From Nocardia vinacea NBRC 16497 (GTDB taxonomy: Bacteria > Actinomycetota > Actinomycetes > Mycobacteriales > Mycobacteriaceae), in NCBI RefSeq assembly GCF_000308835.1, contig NZ_BAGN01000424.1, positions 18,957 through 82,956 of the forward strand: a stretch of 64,000 bases of DNA, in the 5' to 3' direction. Each line of letters starts with the position of its first letter. Position 1 is the stretch's first letter. The notes under the pieces are model-generated. The model had not been told where the DNA came from and did no database searches. It saw nothing but the letters and a program-made list of their open reading frames with translations. Below are positions 25,295 to 34,003 of this stretch, piece by piece. Made by a program: the position numbers and the translations under genes.

Positions 25295-25708
25295 CCCACC
25301 GAGTCAACCCGCGCCGGCTGGCCCCGCGCTTGGATCGCGCGCCAAATCGAAGCCGTCGATTTGGACTCTGATGCAATATCGATCGGCGGCACTTGGGTCG
25401 TGCTGGACATGCGGTCGTCCAATGTGCTGGCCGACCGGGTGTGCTCACCGCGGCCGACGTCCGCAGCCTGCACTTCCTGGTCGCGCACGGCCAACACTTC
25501 GTCGTTCGGCCGCACGCTGTTCGCCGAGAAATTGAATCCGCTGGACCGACTCGATCCGGCCTCGGTCCGCGCCCACGCGGAATTCATCGCCGATATTGTC
25601 GTCGCGGGGTTGCGCGCCCGGGCGCCTGCCCGACGCCTGACCCGGAAGACACCATCACCGAGACCGGAGTCCAAGCGTCGCAGAGTGTTTCGGGCAGAAC
25701 CACGGTGT
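25295..25708. other. Gap with possible decayed coding sequence
   Basis: No convincing gene. The plus strand has coding-like blocks in different frames: FGRTLFAEKLNPLDRLD and AHAEFIADIVVAGLRARA in one frame, LTAADVRSLHFLVAHGQHF in another. This hints at a gene broken by frameshifts. I do not recognise the family, and chance open frames in high-GC DNA could give the same picture. Confidence 0.3.
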
Positions 25709-27085
25709 TCAGCTCGAACTCTCGGGTCCTACCCGCACCAAGACGACCCCGTGTGGCGGGATGTCGTGGGCGGTGATCGGGCCCGTTGTCGTTGTGGTCG
25801 TGTGTGCCCATGGATCGCGGACCCGGTATCGCTCTGACGGTGCGAGTCCCGTTGCCGCGGTGGTGGTTTCGATGGTGGCGGGACTATCGGTGTCGTTGAA
25901 CAGTGCCACCCCGACGGAGCCGTCGCCGAGTGGTTTGACGATGATGCGATGGTCATCCGGCAAGGCGGCACCCTGCGCGTCCGTCGGGTCCTGGTCGATG
26001 GCTATGACCTCGCGATTGGTGAGGATGTCGCGGGTTTCGGCGGACATGGTCCGCACGTCGTTGCCGGCGATCAGTGGTGCGCCGAGCATGGCCCACAGCG
26101 TGAAGTGGGCGCGTTGTTCGGCGATGGTCAGACTGTCCTGTCGGCGGAGCAGGTCGAGCAACTGCGGGGAGATGCGGAAACCGGTACCGAGACGTGCGGC
26201 GTCCTCGGCGGACAACGCACCCTGTTTCGCCGCCATGGCGGGCATGCCGTCGGTGTGCGCGCCCAAGAACTCGGCCATGGTGATCCCGACGACCAGCATG
26301 TCCGGATCGCGACCCGTCTGACTTCCGTGCGCGATTGTCGTCGCGAATTCATCCATGACGCCGACGAATCCGCGGGTGTCGAAGTCGCCGATCTTCGTTG
26401 CCGGTAGATCATTGCGCCACAATGGGATCAGGTCGCCGGTGCTACGCGTCAGATCGGCGATCTGTGACCAGTCGTAGGTGGTGCCTGCGTCGGTGTCGTC
26501 GGAGCTGTTGGGGTTGATGCTGTAGACCACCGTGCGGCCGGTGGCGCGCAACGCGTCTCGCATCGCGGTGAATACCCTGACCTGTTCGTTGTGGTCGGCG
26601 TCGGCGCGGCACCAGTCGTACTTGAGGTAATCCACACCCCATGTGGCGAATTGGCGCGCGTCCTGGTCCTCATGGCCGAGGCCGGCTGTGGCGAGTGTCT
26701 GCCCGCAGGTCTGGTTGTAGGGACTGGAGTACAAACCCAGGGACATACCGCGGTCGTGGATGTAGTCGGCGAGTGCGGCCATGCCGCGCGGGAACTTGTC
26801 CGGATCGCCCTGTAGGTCGCCGTGCGAATCTCGCTGGGGTGCCGCCCAGCCGGCATCGAGATTGACATACCGGTAGCCGGCATCGCGCATACCGGAGGCG
26901 ATCATGGCATCGACAGTTTCCCGGATCGTGTTCTCGTTCAATGGAATTCCGGAATTCCAGCTATTCCAGCCCATCGTCGGCGTGGGGACGGCGTCGGGCT
27001 CGGCCGGGGACGCGAGCGCCGGTGCCGCCGCCCCGGCCAGGACCGTAGCTGCAACAAATGCTGCGAAAGTCATTCGCCGCCGCAT
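25709..27085 (-). CDS. Secreted alpha-galactosidase, glycoside hydrolase family 27
   Basis: A 458-residue GH27 enzyme that would release terminal alpha-linked galactose. A signal peptide (MTFAAFVAATVLAGAAAPALA) indicates export. The catalytic domain starts PTMGWNSWN; the nucleophile Asp157 is in YLKYDWC and the acid/base is the aspartate in RDPDMLVVG (~residues 260-262). The carboxyl all-beta domain begins after ~360. The ATG at 27085 has GGAG 5 bases upstream. It is a stand-alone gene with no visible link to the catabolic clusters. Confidence 0.9.
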   Translation of the reverse strand: MRRRMTFAAFVAATVLAGAAAPALASPAEPDAVPTPTMGWNSWNSGIPLNENTIRETVDAMIASGMRDAGYRYVNLDAGWAAPQRDSHGDLQGDPDKFPRGMAALADYIHDRGMSLGLYSSPYNQTCGQTLATAGLGHEDQDARQFATWGVDYLKYDWCRADADHNEQVRVFTAMRDALRATGRTVVYSINPNSSDDTDAGTTYDWSQIADLTRSTGDLIPLWRNDLPATKIGDFDTRGFVGVMDEFATTIAHGSQTGRDPDMLVVGITMAEFLGAHTDGMPAMAAKQGALSAEDAARLGTGFRISPQLLDLLRRQDSLTIAEQRAHFTLWAMLGAPLIAGNDVRTMSAETRDILTNREVIAIDQDPTDAQGAALPDDHRIIVKPLGDGSVGVALFNDTDSPATIETTTAATGLAPSERYRVRDPWAHTTTTTTGPITAHDIPPHGVVLVRVGPESSS

Positions 27086-27168
27086 CACCGCTCCGATACT
27101 TCAATGGAAACCCGCTGGTAGATGCCCGCGGTACTGCTGACCATGACTGTCTCCTCTCGGGTCGTGGG

Positions 27169-28680
27169 TCACATGTGGACCGTCGGCGTCTCCGAATCGC
27201 TTTGTTCGAGAACACCGCGGCGGTACAGCAGAGCGGTGACGACCATGCCGGCGACGAGGATGGCGGCAGACCACCAGTAGGCGGTGGCGTAGCTGGTGAG
27301 CTGAGCGTTGGTGAGCACACCGGGATCGACGGGGCCGTGGGTTGCCAGGTAGTCGGTGGCTGCGCTGGTCGACATGGTGGTGAGGAACGCGGTTCCGATC
27401 GAGCCGCCCACCTGCTGTGCGGCATTCACGGTCGCGGACGCGGCACCGGAGTCGGCGGCCACGACTCCGAGGGTGGCGGCGCTCATGGCCGGCGCCACGA
27501 TCAAGCCCAGACCGAAACCGGCGACGAACAGTGCGGGCAGCACGTGGGTGAGGAACGCGCTGCTCACGTCGAAGGTGGTCATCCACACGAGTGCGATCGC
27601 GACGATCGCCATACCGGGTGGCACGACGAGTTTGGGGGTGATCCGGGGGATCAGAACATTGTTGGCCACCATGGCGGCGATCATCAGACCCACGACCATC
27701 GGCATGAACGCCAGGCCGGTACGGATCGGTGTGTAGCCGAGATTGAGTTGCAGGTAGTAGGTGAAGTACAGGAAGATGCCGAACATCCCCGCGCCGCTGA
27801 TGAAGATCGCGGCCAGCGAGGCGGCGCGGGTGCGGTCGGTCACGATTCGCAACGGCAGGACGGGGTGGTCGGTCTTGGTCTGCCACCACACGAAGCCTGC
27901 CAAAAGGACGGCGCTGGCCACCAGCAATCCCCAGGCCGACACGTCCGCCCAGCCGTCGGTCTGCGCGTTGGTACAGCCGTAGACGAGACTGAACAAACCT
28001 GTCGACACCAATGCGATGCCTGGCAAGTCGAGCCGTGCGGTGCGGTCGCGGCGGGTACGCGGGAGCATCACGACCGCGCCGACGGCGGCCACGAGCGCGA
28101 AGGCCAGGTTGACGAACAGCGTCCACCGCCAGGTCAATGTCTCGGTGAGCACACCGCCGAGCAGCAGCCCGATCGCGCTACCCGCACCCGACACCGCGCC
28201 GTACACGCTGAAAGCGGTCGCCCGTTCCTTCCCCTCACTGAAGATGGTCGTCAGCAGCGACAACGCGGCCGGAGCCAGCAGTGCAGCGAAGAGGCCCTGT
28301 CCGGCCCGGGCCGCGACCAGTATTTCGAAACTGGGTGCGGCACCACCGACCGCGGATGCGACGGCGAAGCCGATCAGGCCGACGAGAAATGTGGCTTTGC
28401 GGCCGAACAGGTCGGCGATGCGGCCGCCGAGCAGCAGCAAGCTGCCGAACGCGAGGGCATATGCGGTGACCACCCACTGGCGCTGACCGTCGGTGAAACC
28501 GAGGTCGTGCTGCGCCGATGGCAGCGCGATGTTCACGATGGTCGCGTCGAGGACCACCATCAGCTGGGCGAGAGCGATGACGATGAGTAGCAACCACCGC
28601 GTGCCGCTAGGGCTTCGGGATGAACCTTCGGGAAAGCTCGGGCCGTTTTTGGACAGCGTGATAGTCGTGTGCTCCGGCAT
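27169..28680 (-). CDS. DHA2 family MFS exporter (EmrB/QacA type)
   Basis: A 503-residue, 14-helix drug:proton antiporter. VVLDATIVNIALPSAQ in helix 1 carries the Asp of DHA2 motif D1, GGRIADLFGRKATF is motif A, and a motif-C-like GSAIGLLLGG stretch occurs in helix 5. The ATG at 28680 follows the polar leader. It lies 146 bp from the TetR4 gene on the same strand, and a TAGTAC-N6-GTTCTA site 18 bp before the start matches the palindrome at the TetR4 promoter, so TetR4 probably represses it. Confidence 0.9.
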   Translation of the reverse strand: MPEHTTITLSKNGPSFPEGSSRSPSGTRWLLLIVIALAQLMVVLDATIVNIALPSAQHDLGFTDGQRQWVVTAYALAFGSLLLLGGRIADLFGRKATFLVGLIGFAVASAVGGAAPSFEILVAARAGQGLFAALLAPAALSLLTTIFSEGKERATAFSVYGAVSGAGSAIGLLLGGVLTETLTWRWTLFVNLAFALVAAVGAVVMLPRTRRDRTARLDLPGIALVSTGLFSLVYGCTNAQTDGWADVSAWGLLVASAVLLAGFVWWQTKTDHPVLPLRIVTDRTRAASLAAIFISGAGMFGIFLYFTYYLQLNLGYTPIRTGLAFMPMVVGLMIAAMVANNVLIPRITPKLVVPPGMAIVAIALVWMTTFDVSSAFLTHVLPALFVAGFGLGLIVAPAMSAATLGVVAADSGAASATVNAAQQVGGSIGTAFLTTMSTSAATDYLATHGPVDPGVLTNAQLTSYATAYWWSAAILVAGMVVTALLYRRGVLEQSDSETPTVHM

Positions 28681-28697
28681 TGGCCGTGCCTCTCGTA

Positions 28698-28715
28698 TAG
28701 TACGAAGTTGTTCTA
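28698..28715 (-). promoter_or_regulatory. Candidate TetR4 operator at the DHA2 exporter
   Basis: TAGTAC, six bases, GTTCTA. It has the same length and spacing as the perfect AAGTAC-N6-GTACTT site before TetR4 (29441-29458), and lies 18 bp upstream of the exporter ATG. Confidence 0.5.
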
Positions 28716-28826
28716 TAAGAAGATTGGCAGAGGTGTGGGAGAAACGCAACCGTACTATTTGAAGTGTGGGGTGCGTCTCACCGCTGCGGCTCCGAGACGG
28801 TCCCTACCGAGGTGAACCGGATGTGG

Positions 28827-29423
28827 TCAATGAGAGCCGTAGTGCAACGCGGGTAGCGCGATGTCGTCAATGAACCGGATGAGGTAATCGGTGTCGGCGA
28901 AGGAACCGTCGAAGACCGGTCGCGTGACGAAGATGCCGAAGAAGAAGGGGGACAGCAACTCTGCGGCGGGGGGCCGGGTGGGCAATTCTCCGCGTTCTAC
29001 CGCTCGGTCGATGAAGCGGGCGAGATCGGCGGTGTCGGGTTCGAGCAGGACGGTTCGGAGCGTGGCTGCCAAATCGGGATGAGTCAATACCGCGTGATTG
29101 AGGGCCGCGATCAGTGCGGTGTCCGGCTGTGCCCGCGGCACGAACCGTTCGGCCATGGCCACGAGGTCGCCCCGCAGGCTTCCGGTATCGATATCTTTTG
29201 CGTCGGTCGGCCCGGTGGCGCGCAGGGCCGCGGCGATCAGCTGTGGTTTGTTCGGCCACATCCGATACAGCGTCGCCTTGCTGCAATGTGCCCGCGCCGC
29301 AAGGGTATCCATCGACAGCGCCTCGTAGCCAACCTCGCGAAGCAGATCCAGCGCCGCGGTCAGCAACTCGTACTCGCGAGCAGGCGTCATGCGAGGCCGC
29401 CGAATGCGCGCGTTCTCGGTCAA
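28827..29423 (-). CDS. TetR family regulator (TetR4)
   Basis: A 198-residue TetR protein: TPAREYELLTAALDLLREVG leads the DNA-binding domain and CSKATLYRMWPNKPQLIAA closes it (~residues 48-68). A TTG at 29423 is the start, with GGGAGGA 6 bases upstream. Its promoter carries a perfect inverted repeat, indicating autoregulation, and a related site precedes the DHA2 exporter downstream. Confidence 0.88.
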   Translation of the reverse strand: MTENARIRRPRMTPAREYELLTAALDLLREVGYEALSMDTLAARAHCSKATLYRMWPNKPQLIAAALRATGPTDAKDIDTGSLRGDLVAMAERFVPRAQPDTALIAALNHAVLTHPDLAATLRTVLLEPDTADLARFIDRAVERGELPTRPPAAELLSPFFFGIFVTRPVFDGSFADTDYLIRFIDDIALPALHYGSH

Positions 29424-29440
29424 GGCGGATCCTCCCTGGG

Positions 29441-29458
29441 AAGTACGGTTCAGTACTT
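29441..29458 (-). promoter_or_regulatory. TetR4 operator (autoregulatory)
   Basis: AAGTAC (29441-29446), spacer GGTTCA, GTACTT (29453-29458): a perfect 6-bp inverted repeat 18 bp upstream of the TetR4 start, in a short AT-rich stretch (TTACTATAG follows) typical of an actinobacterial promoter. Confidence 0.55.
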
Positions 29459-29528
29459 ACTATAGTGGTCCGCTTCGCTCGGGGGACGTGCGCCTCGTCC
29501 GAGCGGCATTCGGCGGAGCGTCACCGCT

Positions 29529-29557
29529 GCCGAGGGCGTGGCCTGCACGCCCTCGGC
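29529..29557. terminator. Hairpin after the monooxygenase operon
   Basis: GCCGAGGGCGTG (29529-29540) pairs perfectly with CACGCCCTCGGC (29546-29557) around a 5-base loop, 37 bp beyond the stop of the minus-strand acyl-CoA-dehydrogenase-like gene. Confidence 0.75.
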
Positions 29558-29593
29558 GGGATTACCTATACGACCGTTGGATCGACCTGCTGC

Positions 29594-30790
29594 TCAGATA
29601 AGCGGTGTGATGTGCTCAGGGACGCCGAGCAGGGCCTTGCCGTACGTTTCCATCGAGACGTGCGGCAGGGTCACCGCGTGCCGCGCGGCAACGTTGGAAT
29701 CGCGCCAAATCCGCTGCATGGCATTGACTTCGGCGAACGATGCGGCGCCGTGTGCATCGAGCAGGATGTTCAGCGCCTCGTTGATACTGCGCAAGGTGAT
29801 CGCGACATCACCGCGAATCCGGGCGCGGGCGATGAGCTCCGGGAACACTCCGGCGTCCGCGTGCGCCTGGATGTCATCGGCAGCACGGTAGGCGTGCAGG
29901 TGGGCGGTTTCGATCTTCATCGCGGCCTCGGCGACCAGCATCTGGAAGGCGACGGAGTCGGCTTGCCGGGTGATCGTGGTGTACGCCAGCGCCTTCTCCG
30001 CGGCTTTGGTGCGGACCAGCTCCAGGGCTGCACGGCCGAGACCCAGTTGCGGTCCCAGGACCGCGACGTTCATGAAGGAGGTCATGGCCGAGCGGTAGAG
30101 GGGCGCATCGGGATGTTCGGAGATGTACTCGCCCGTCATGATCGGAAGAAGGGACGAAACGTGAGTGTCGGGAACGAACACGTCTTCGGCGACGATCGTG
30201 TTGCTGCCCGTCGCGCGCATCCCCGCGACGTACCAGGTGTCCTCGACCTGGAAGTCCGCGCGGGGCATCGCGATCCCGACTTGGTCGAGCACCTGACCGT
30301 CGTCGTCGACCAGGAGTGCCCCGTTGGTAGCCCAGTCGGCGTGCAAGCTGGCCGAAGCGTAGGGCCAGCGGCCGTTGACCCGGTAGCCCCCGGCGACCTT
30401 GCGGACTGTGCCGGAAGGCGCCAGCACACCGGCGACGATCAGGTCGGGGCTCGCGGCGTACATCTCCTCGAAGGCGTTGCCCCCTTTGAGGGCGGCTATC
30501 CAGGCATTGGTGTTCGAAATCATGACAATCCATGCCGCGCCGCCGTCGGCTTCGGCGATCGCCGAGGTTACGTCCAGCAACGCGCGCGAGCTGGTCTCGA
30601 GGCCGCCCGCGCGACGCGGTGCCAGGATTCGAAACGCGCCGGCTTCCTTCAGCGCGGCGATCGTCTCCTCGGACACGCGGCGGGCCGAATCGCCGTCGGC
30701 CGCATTTTTCCGGATCAGCGGCGTCAACTCCTTGATACGCGCCAGCACATCCTCGATGGTCTCGGTCCGGTCATTCTCTACGGTGGTCAT
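29594..30790 (-). CDS. HsaA-like flavin-dependent monooxygenase (acyl-CoA dehydrogenase fold)
   Basis: A 398-residue protein of the acyl-CoA dehydrogenase superfamily, in the branch of two-component flavin monooxygenases such as HsaA and 4-hydroxyphenylacetate hydroxylase. Early ILAPRRAGGLETS, then AEADGGAAWIVM and VEDTWYVAGMRATGSNTIV, match that branch, and it lacks the usual catalytic-base context of acyl-CoA dehydrogenases. It would hydroxylate a phenol using reduced flavin from a reductase. A flavin reductase gene two places upstream (31735) fits. The FAH gene lies between them. Third gene of the unit. Confidence 0.82.
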   Translation of the reverse strand: MTTVENDRTETIEDVLARIKELTPLIRKNAADGDSARRVSEETIAALKEAGAFRILAPRRAGGLETSSRALLDVTSAIAEADGGAAWIVMISNTNAWIAALKGGNAFEEMYAASPDLIVAGVLAPSGTVRKVAGGYRVNGRWPYASASLHADWATNGALLVDDDGQVLDQVGIAMPRADFQVEDTWYVAGMRATGSNTIVAEDVFVPDTHVSSLLPIMTGEYISEHPDAPLYRSAMTSFMNVAVLGPQLGLGRAALELVRTKAAEKALAYTTITRQADSVAFQMLVAEAAMKIETAHLHAYRAADDIQAHADAGVFPELIARARIRGDVAITLRSINEALNILLDAHGAASFAEVNAMQRIWRDSNVAARHAVTLPHVSMETYGKALLGVPEHITPLI

Positions 30791-30832
30791 GCGTACTCCA
30801 AAATCACTGTGGGGGTCTAAAATTCGGCAGGA

Positions 30833-31684
30833 TCACGCCGGATCGGCGGCAACAATGGGGTTTCGCAGTTCGCCGACACCGTCGATCCGGCTGATCAGGG
30901 TCTGGCCGGGCTCCAGGAAGCGCGGCGGATTCATCGCGCTGCCGATGCCGGCGGGTGTGCCGGTGAACAGCAGGTCACCGGGCAGCAGCGGGAGCAAGGC
31001 CGACAACCGTGAGATCAGCTGCGGCACTGGGAAGATCATGTCTTTGGTACTTGTCTTCTGCACTTCCTCTCCGTTGAGCGTGCAGGTCATGTGCAGGTCG
31101 TCGGGATCGGGCAGCTCGTCGGGGGTGACCAACCAGGGGCCGATCGGGCCGTAGCCGGGAAGAGATTTGCCGAGGCTGAATTGCGGTGCGGGACCTCGAA
31201 ATTGGACGGAGCGCTCGGAGATGTCCTGGGCCACCGCGACCCCGGCGACATGCTCCCAGGCGCGGTCGGCCGAGACGTTGCGGGCACCGACACCGATCAC
31301 GACCGCCAGCTCGATCTCCCAGTCGGCGGTTCCGTCGGTCGGTACGGGAATGCTGCTGTGGGCACCGGTCAGGCAGCTCGCGAACTTGGTGAACACGAGC
31401 GGGTCGCTCGGCAGGTCGAGACCGGACTCGGCGGCGTGCTGCCGGTAGTTCAGCCCGATGGCGAAGATCTGGGGTGGGCGTGGCACCGGAGGTCGCAGGA
31501 GCCCGGGGTCCAACGGCTCGGCGGCGGACAGATCGGCGCTGTGGGCCCACTCCCGGAACGCGGTCCAACGCTCGTAGACCGCCTGCGGCTCGGCGGTGAA
31601 GCGGCCACCGCTGGCGCGCTCGACGTCGACGGCTCCGGCTGCCGTCACGATGACCAGGCGATCACCGAGGTTACCGATCTTCAT
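30833..31684 (-). CDS. Fumarylacetoacetate hydrolase family protein (FAH-2)
   Basis: A 283-residue FAH-family enzyme. The blocks FAIGLNYRQHAAESG, ADWEIELAVVIG and GDLLFTGTPAGIG hold the metal site and catalytic region; HAAES replaces the HMAET of FAH-1. It probably hydrolyses or isomerises a ring-cleavage product. The ATG at 31684 has GGAG 5-6 bases upstream. The 50-bp gap after the reductase and 42-bp gap before the monooxygenase support one operon. Confidence 0.88.
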   Translation of the reverse strand: MKIGNLGDRLVIVTAAGAVDVERASGGRFTAEPQAVYERWTAFREWAHSADLSAAEPLDPGLLRPPVPRPPQIFAIGLNYRQHAAESGLDLPSDPLVFTKFASCLTGAHSSIPVPTDGTADWEIELAVVIGVGARNVSADRAWEHVAGVAVAQDISERSVQFRGPAPQFSLGKSLPGYGPIGPWLVTPDELPDPDDLHMTCTLNGEEVQKTSTKDMIFPVPQLISRLSALLPLLPGDLLFTGTPAGIGSAMNPPRFLEPGQTLISRIDGVGELRNPIVAADPA

Positions 31685-31734
31685 TGTCGCTCCTTGGATG
31701 AAAGATGTTGTGGTACTGCTGAATTCGATGTCTT

Positions 31735-32370
31735 TCAGGTGATGAGACGGCGATACCGTGAGCCGTGGAAAACGAGGGGGCGTGCGGTGGGATGTGCGTG
31801 GAGGCCGCGGATGGCGAGTACGACGATCGTGTGATCGCCTGCGCGGAACTCGTCGTGCAGGGCGCAGTCCAGCCAGGCTGTCGCGCCGGATAGCAGCACG
31901 GCGCCCTCGGCGGTGCACTCGTATTCCACGTCCGCGAACCGATCCGGGGAGCGCGACGCCAATTGCCGGCACATCGGCTCCTGCTCGTCACCGAGGATGC
32001 TGAGCCCGAGCCTCGGCGCATCGCGCAGCGACGCCCAGGTCTGGGAGCTGTTCATGATGCAGATCGACACCAGCGCTGGGTCCAGCGACACCGAGGTGAA
32101 CGAGCTGACCACCATGCCCGCGGGTTGTTGGTTGCGCATTGCGCAGACTGCGATGACGCCACTGGGGAAACAGCCGAACGCCAGCCGCAATTGATCCGGG
32201 CCGCTGGGCGTAGTCAACGCTGACGGCGTGGCTTCGGTCCCGAAGCTGTTGCTCAGCCAATAACTCCGCGGGAACCTCGGGAGCCGAGTTCCTTCGGATG
32301 ACGGGCCCGTGGTGTTGGGGAGGCGAGTGGTTTGCCTGCCGATTCGGGCCAGTTTCTTCCCGGCATCCAT
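31735..32370 (-). CDS. Flavin reductase domain protein (HsaB-like)
   Basis: A 211-residue flavin reductase of the FMN-binding split-barrel type. LRLAFGCFPSGVIAVCA (~residues 62-78), GMVVSSFTSVSLDPALVSIC and the late FHGSRYRRL are family blocks. It would supply reduced flavin to the monooxygenase at 29594. The ATG at 32370 is preceded by AAGGAGG at 5 bases, an excellent site; the longer frame upstream is not needed. The first ~55 residues are an extension absent from minimal reductases. First gene of the three-gene unit, divergent from TetR5. Confidence 0.87.
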   Translation of the reverse strand: MDAGKKLARIGRQTTRLPNTTGPSSEGTRLPRFPRSYWLSNSFGTEATPSALTTPSGPDQLRLAFGCFPSGVIAVCAMRNQQPAGMVVSSFTSVSLDPALVSICIMNSSQTWASLRDAPRLGLSILGDEQEPMCRQLASRSPDRFADVEYECTAEGAVLLSGATAWLDCALHDEFRAGDHTIVVLAIRGLHAHPTARPLVFHGSRYRRLIT

Positions 32371-32497
32371 GTTCGCCTCCTTGTTGCGATCCGCCCTGAA
32401 CAACGCACGGCACCGGTGCGATGTACCGGCTCTGCTGCTGCGGCGGATGGGTGAGTCGCGTCACATCGAGTGATCTGGCGGTAGCGTAACAATTTCA

Positions 32498-32526
32498 TTG
32501 ATTTGCTGTCAACGACTTGAAATCAA
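32498..32526. promoter_or_regulatory. Candidate TetR5 operator in the divergent region
   Basis: TTGATTT (32498-32504) and AAATCAA (32520-32526) form a perfect 7-bp inverted repeat 15 bp apart in an AT-rich island between the flavin reductase and TetR5 genes. It is placed to control both directions. Confidence 0.5.
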
Positions 32527-32589
32527 CTTGTTTTTTCCCAGGTCACCCGGCAGTATCGGGCGGAGAGGTGTTCGGTGATGGAGGGCGCA

Positions 32590-33258
32590 ATGACTAGCAC
32601 GACCGATAAGAGCCGACTGACCTCGCGCGCCGCGCAGGCCGCCGAAACCCGGCAGCGCCTCGTCGATGCCGCGGTCGAGTTGTTCGCCGAGCGCAGTTAT
32701 GACGAGGTGGCCGTGGCTGACATCTGCCGGGCCGCCGATGCCGCCCATGGGCTGGTGTTCCACTACTTCGGCACCAAGCGTGGCCTTTATTTGGAGGCGA
32801 TACGGGACACGTCGAATCGCATCTTGCAGGCCCATGTGCTGCGTCCCGAAATATCGCCGGTCGAGCAGATTCGCAGCGCGTTCACCGCGCAGTTCAGGTT
32901 CTTGGCCGCACATCGGGGGCTTGCATTGCGCTTGGTGCTGGGTGGTCGGGGCGCTGATCCCGAGGCCTGGGAGGTGCTCGAGGCAGGCCGGTGGCAGACC
33001 ATCGAGGCTTGGATCTCGCTGCTGGGGCTCGACCCGCAGAATCAGGCCTTACGCATGATGATCCGGTCGATTGTCGGCGCGATCGACGAGGCTGCCGTCT
33101 ATTGGCTGCAGAACCATGAGCCGTTCGACGTCGACGCGGTGGTCGAATGCCTGATGGAACTGACTGTTGCGGCGCTGCGTTCGGCCGCCGCACTGGACCC
33201 CACTCTCGACGTGGAGTCTGCGCTTCGGCCGTTGCTCGACGAATTCTATGGATCCTGA
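32590..33258 (+). CDS. TetR family regulator (TetR5)
   Basis: A 222-residue TetR protein: AQAAETRQRLVDAAVELFAE, then HGLVFHYFGTKRGLYLEAI closes the helix-turn-helix (~residues 38-65). The ATG at 32590 is chosen for GGAGG 5 bases upstream; two earlier in-frame starts (32575, 32578) are possible. Divergent from the flavin reductase/FAH/monooxygenase unit, it is the likely local repressor of that aromatic pathway. Confidence 0.88.
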   Translation: MTSTTDKSRLTSRAAQAAETRQRLVDAAVELFAERSYDEVAVADICRAADAAHGLVFHYFGTKRGLYLEAIRDTSNRILQAHVLRPEISPVEQIRSAFTAQFRFLAAHRGLALRLVLGGRGADPEAWEVLEAGRWQTIEAWISLLGLDPQNQALRMMIRSIVGAIDEAAVYWLQNHEPFDVDAVVECLMELTVAALRSAAALDPTLDVESALRPLLDEFYGS

Positions 33259-33336
33259 AGTCCAGCAAGGATTTTCGCGGATAGCTCGTTGTGGGTGACT
33301 CCGGAGTGGCGGGGTGAGCTGCGCCGTCGAAATGGG

Positions 33337-33909
33337 TTACCCGGTTCGCGGCCGAATGACCCGTGCGGCGGCTTCTACCGCGCTTGCTCGGCGGTGCGCG
33401 CTCACCGCCGGGTTGTCGGTGAGCGCGGTCGGGTCGGGCCATTGTGCCCAGGAAAGTCCGATGCCGAAGAGCATGACGAGCAGCTCGAGCGGGTCCCACA
33501 CCGGATCGACGAGGTTTCGCTGTTGGGCTTGCTCGATCGCGGCAAGGGTCTGTGCGGGGATCGGTTTTCCGGCAGCCTGAGGTTCGTCGAGAGTCAACCC
33601 TTCCAAGTGCGCCCAAGTGATCATGCGCAGGAAGTCGGGTCGCTGACGGGCGAGATCGTAGAGCTTACCGACGAATTCGGGGACCTCGTTGGGCTCGAGA
33701 GTGACTATCTGGAAGAACTCGGCGCCGTCTCGGGCCGCCACTTCCCGGAACAACGCGGCCTTGTCGCCGAAGTGGGCGTACAGGCGTTCCTTGCTGGCGT
33801 GGGCGGCGTGCGCGATGCGATCGATACGCGCACCGGCCAGACCGTACCGCGCGAACTCATCCCTGGCGGCGGTCATGATCGCCTCGCGCAATTCGGACGT
33901 GTTTCGCAT
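33337..33909 (-). CDS. TetR family regulator (TetR6)
   Basis: A 190-residue TetR protein. MRNTSELREAIMTAARDEFA and HASKERLYAHFGDKAALFRE define the DNA-binding domain at residues 1-55; the rest resembles the TetR_C domain of the AcrR-like group. It is convergent with TetR5 and divergent from the methyltransferase at 34004 with 94 bp between, the likely shared regulatory region. No clear palindrome was found there. Confidence 0.87.
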   Translation of the reverse strand: MRNTSELREAIMTAARDEFARYGLAGARIDRIAHAAHASKERLYAHFGDKAALFREVAARDGAEFFQIVTLEPNEVPEFVGKLYDLARQRPDFLRMITWAHLEGLTLDEPQAAGKPIPAQTLAAIEQAQQRNLVDPVWDPLELLVMLFGIGLSWAQWPDPTALTDNPAVSAHRRASAVEAAARVIRPRTG

Positions 33910-34003
33910 CGGCTGAGCATAGGCTGAGAACAGTCAGAAGAACTAGTTCGTTTGTTAGCCTGGTCGCATCAGCTGTGTCGAGTCGCTTTCCAGGAGGATG
34001 GCC

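Noticed and set aside
27058..28590. 510-codon plus-strand frame antisense to the DHA2 exporter
   Set aside because: Gln/His/Gly-rich composition typical of the antisense frame of a high-GC membrane protein gene. The minus strand encodes a clear transporter.
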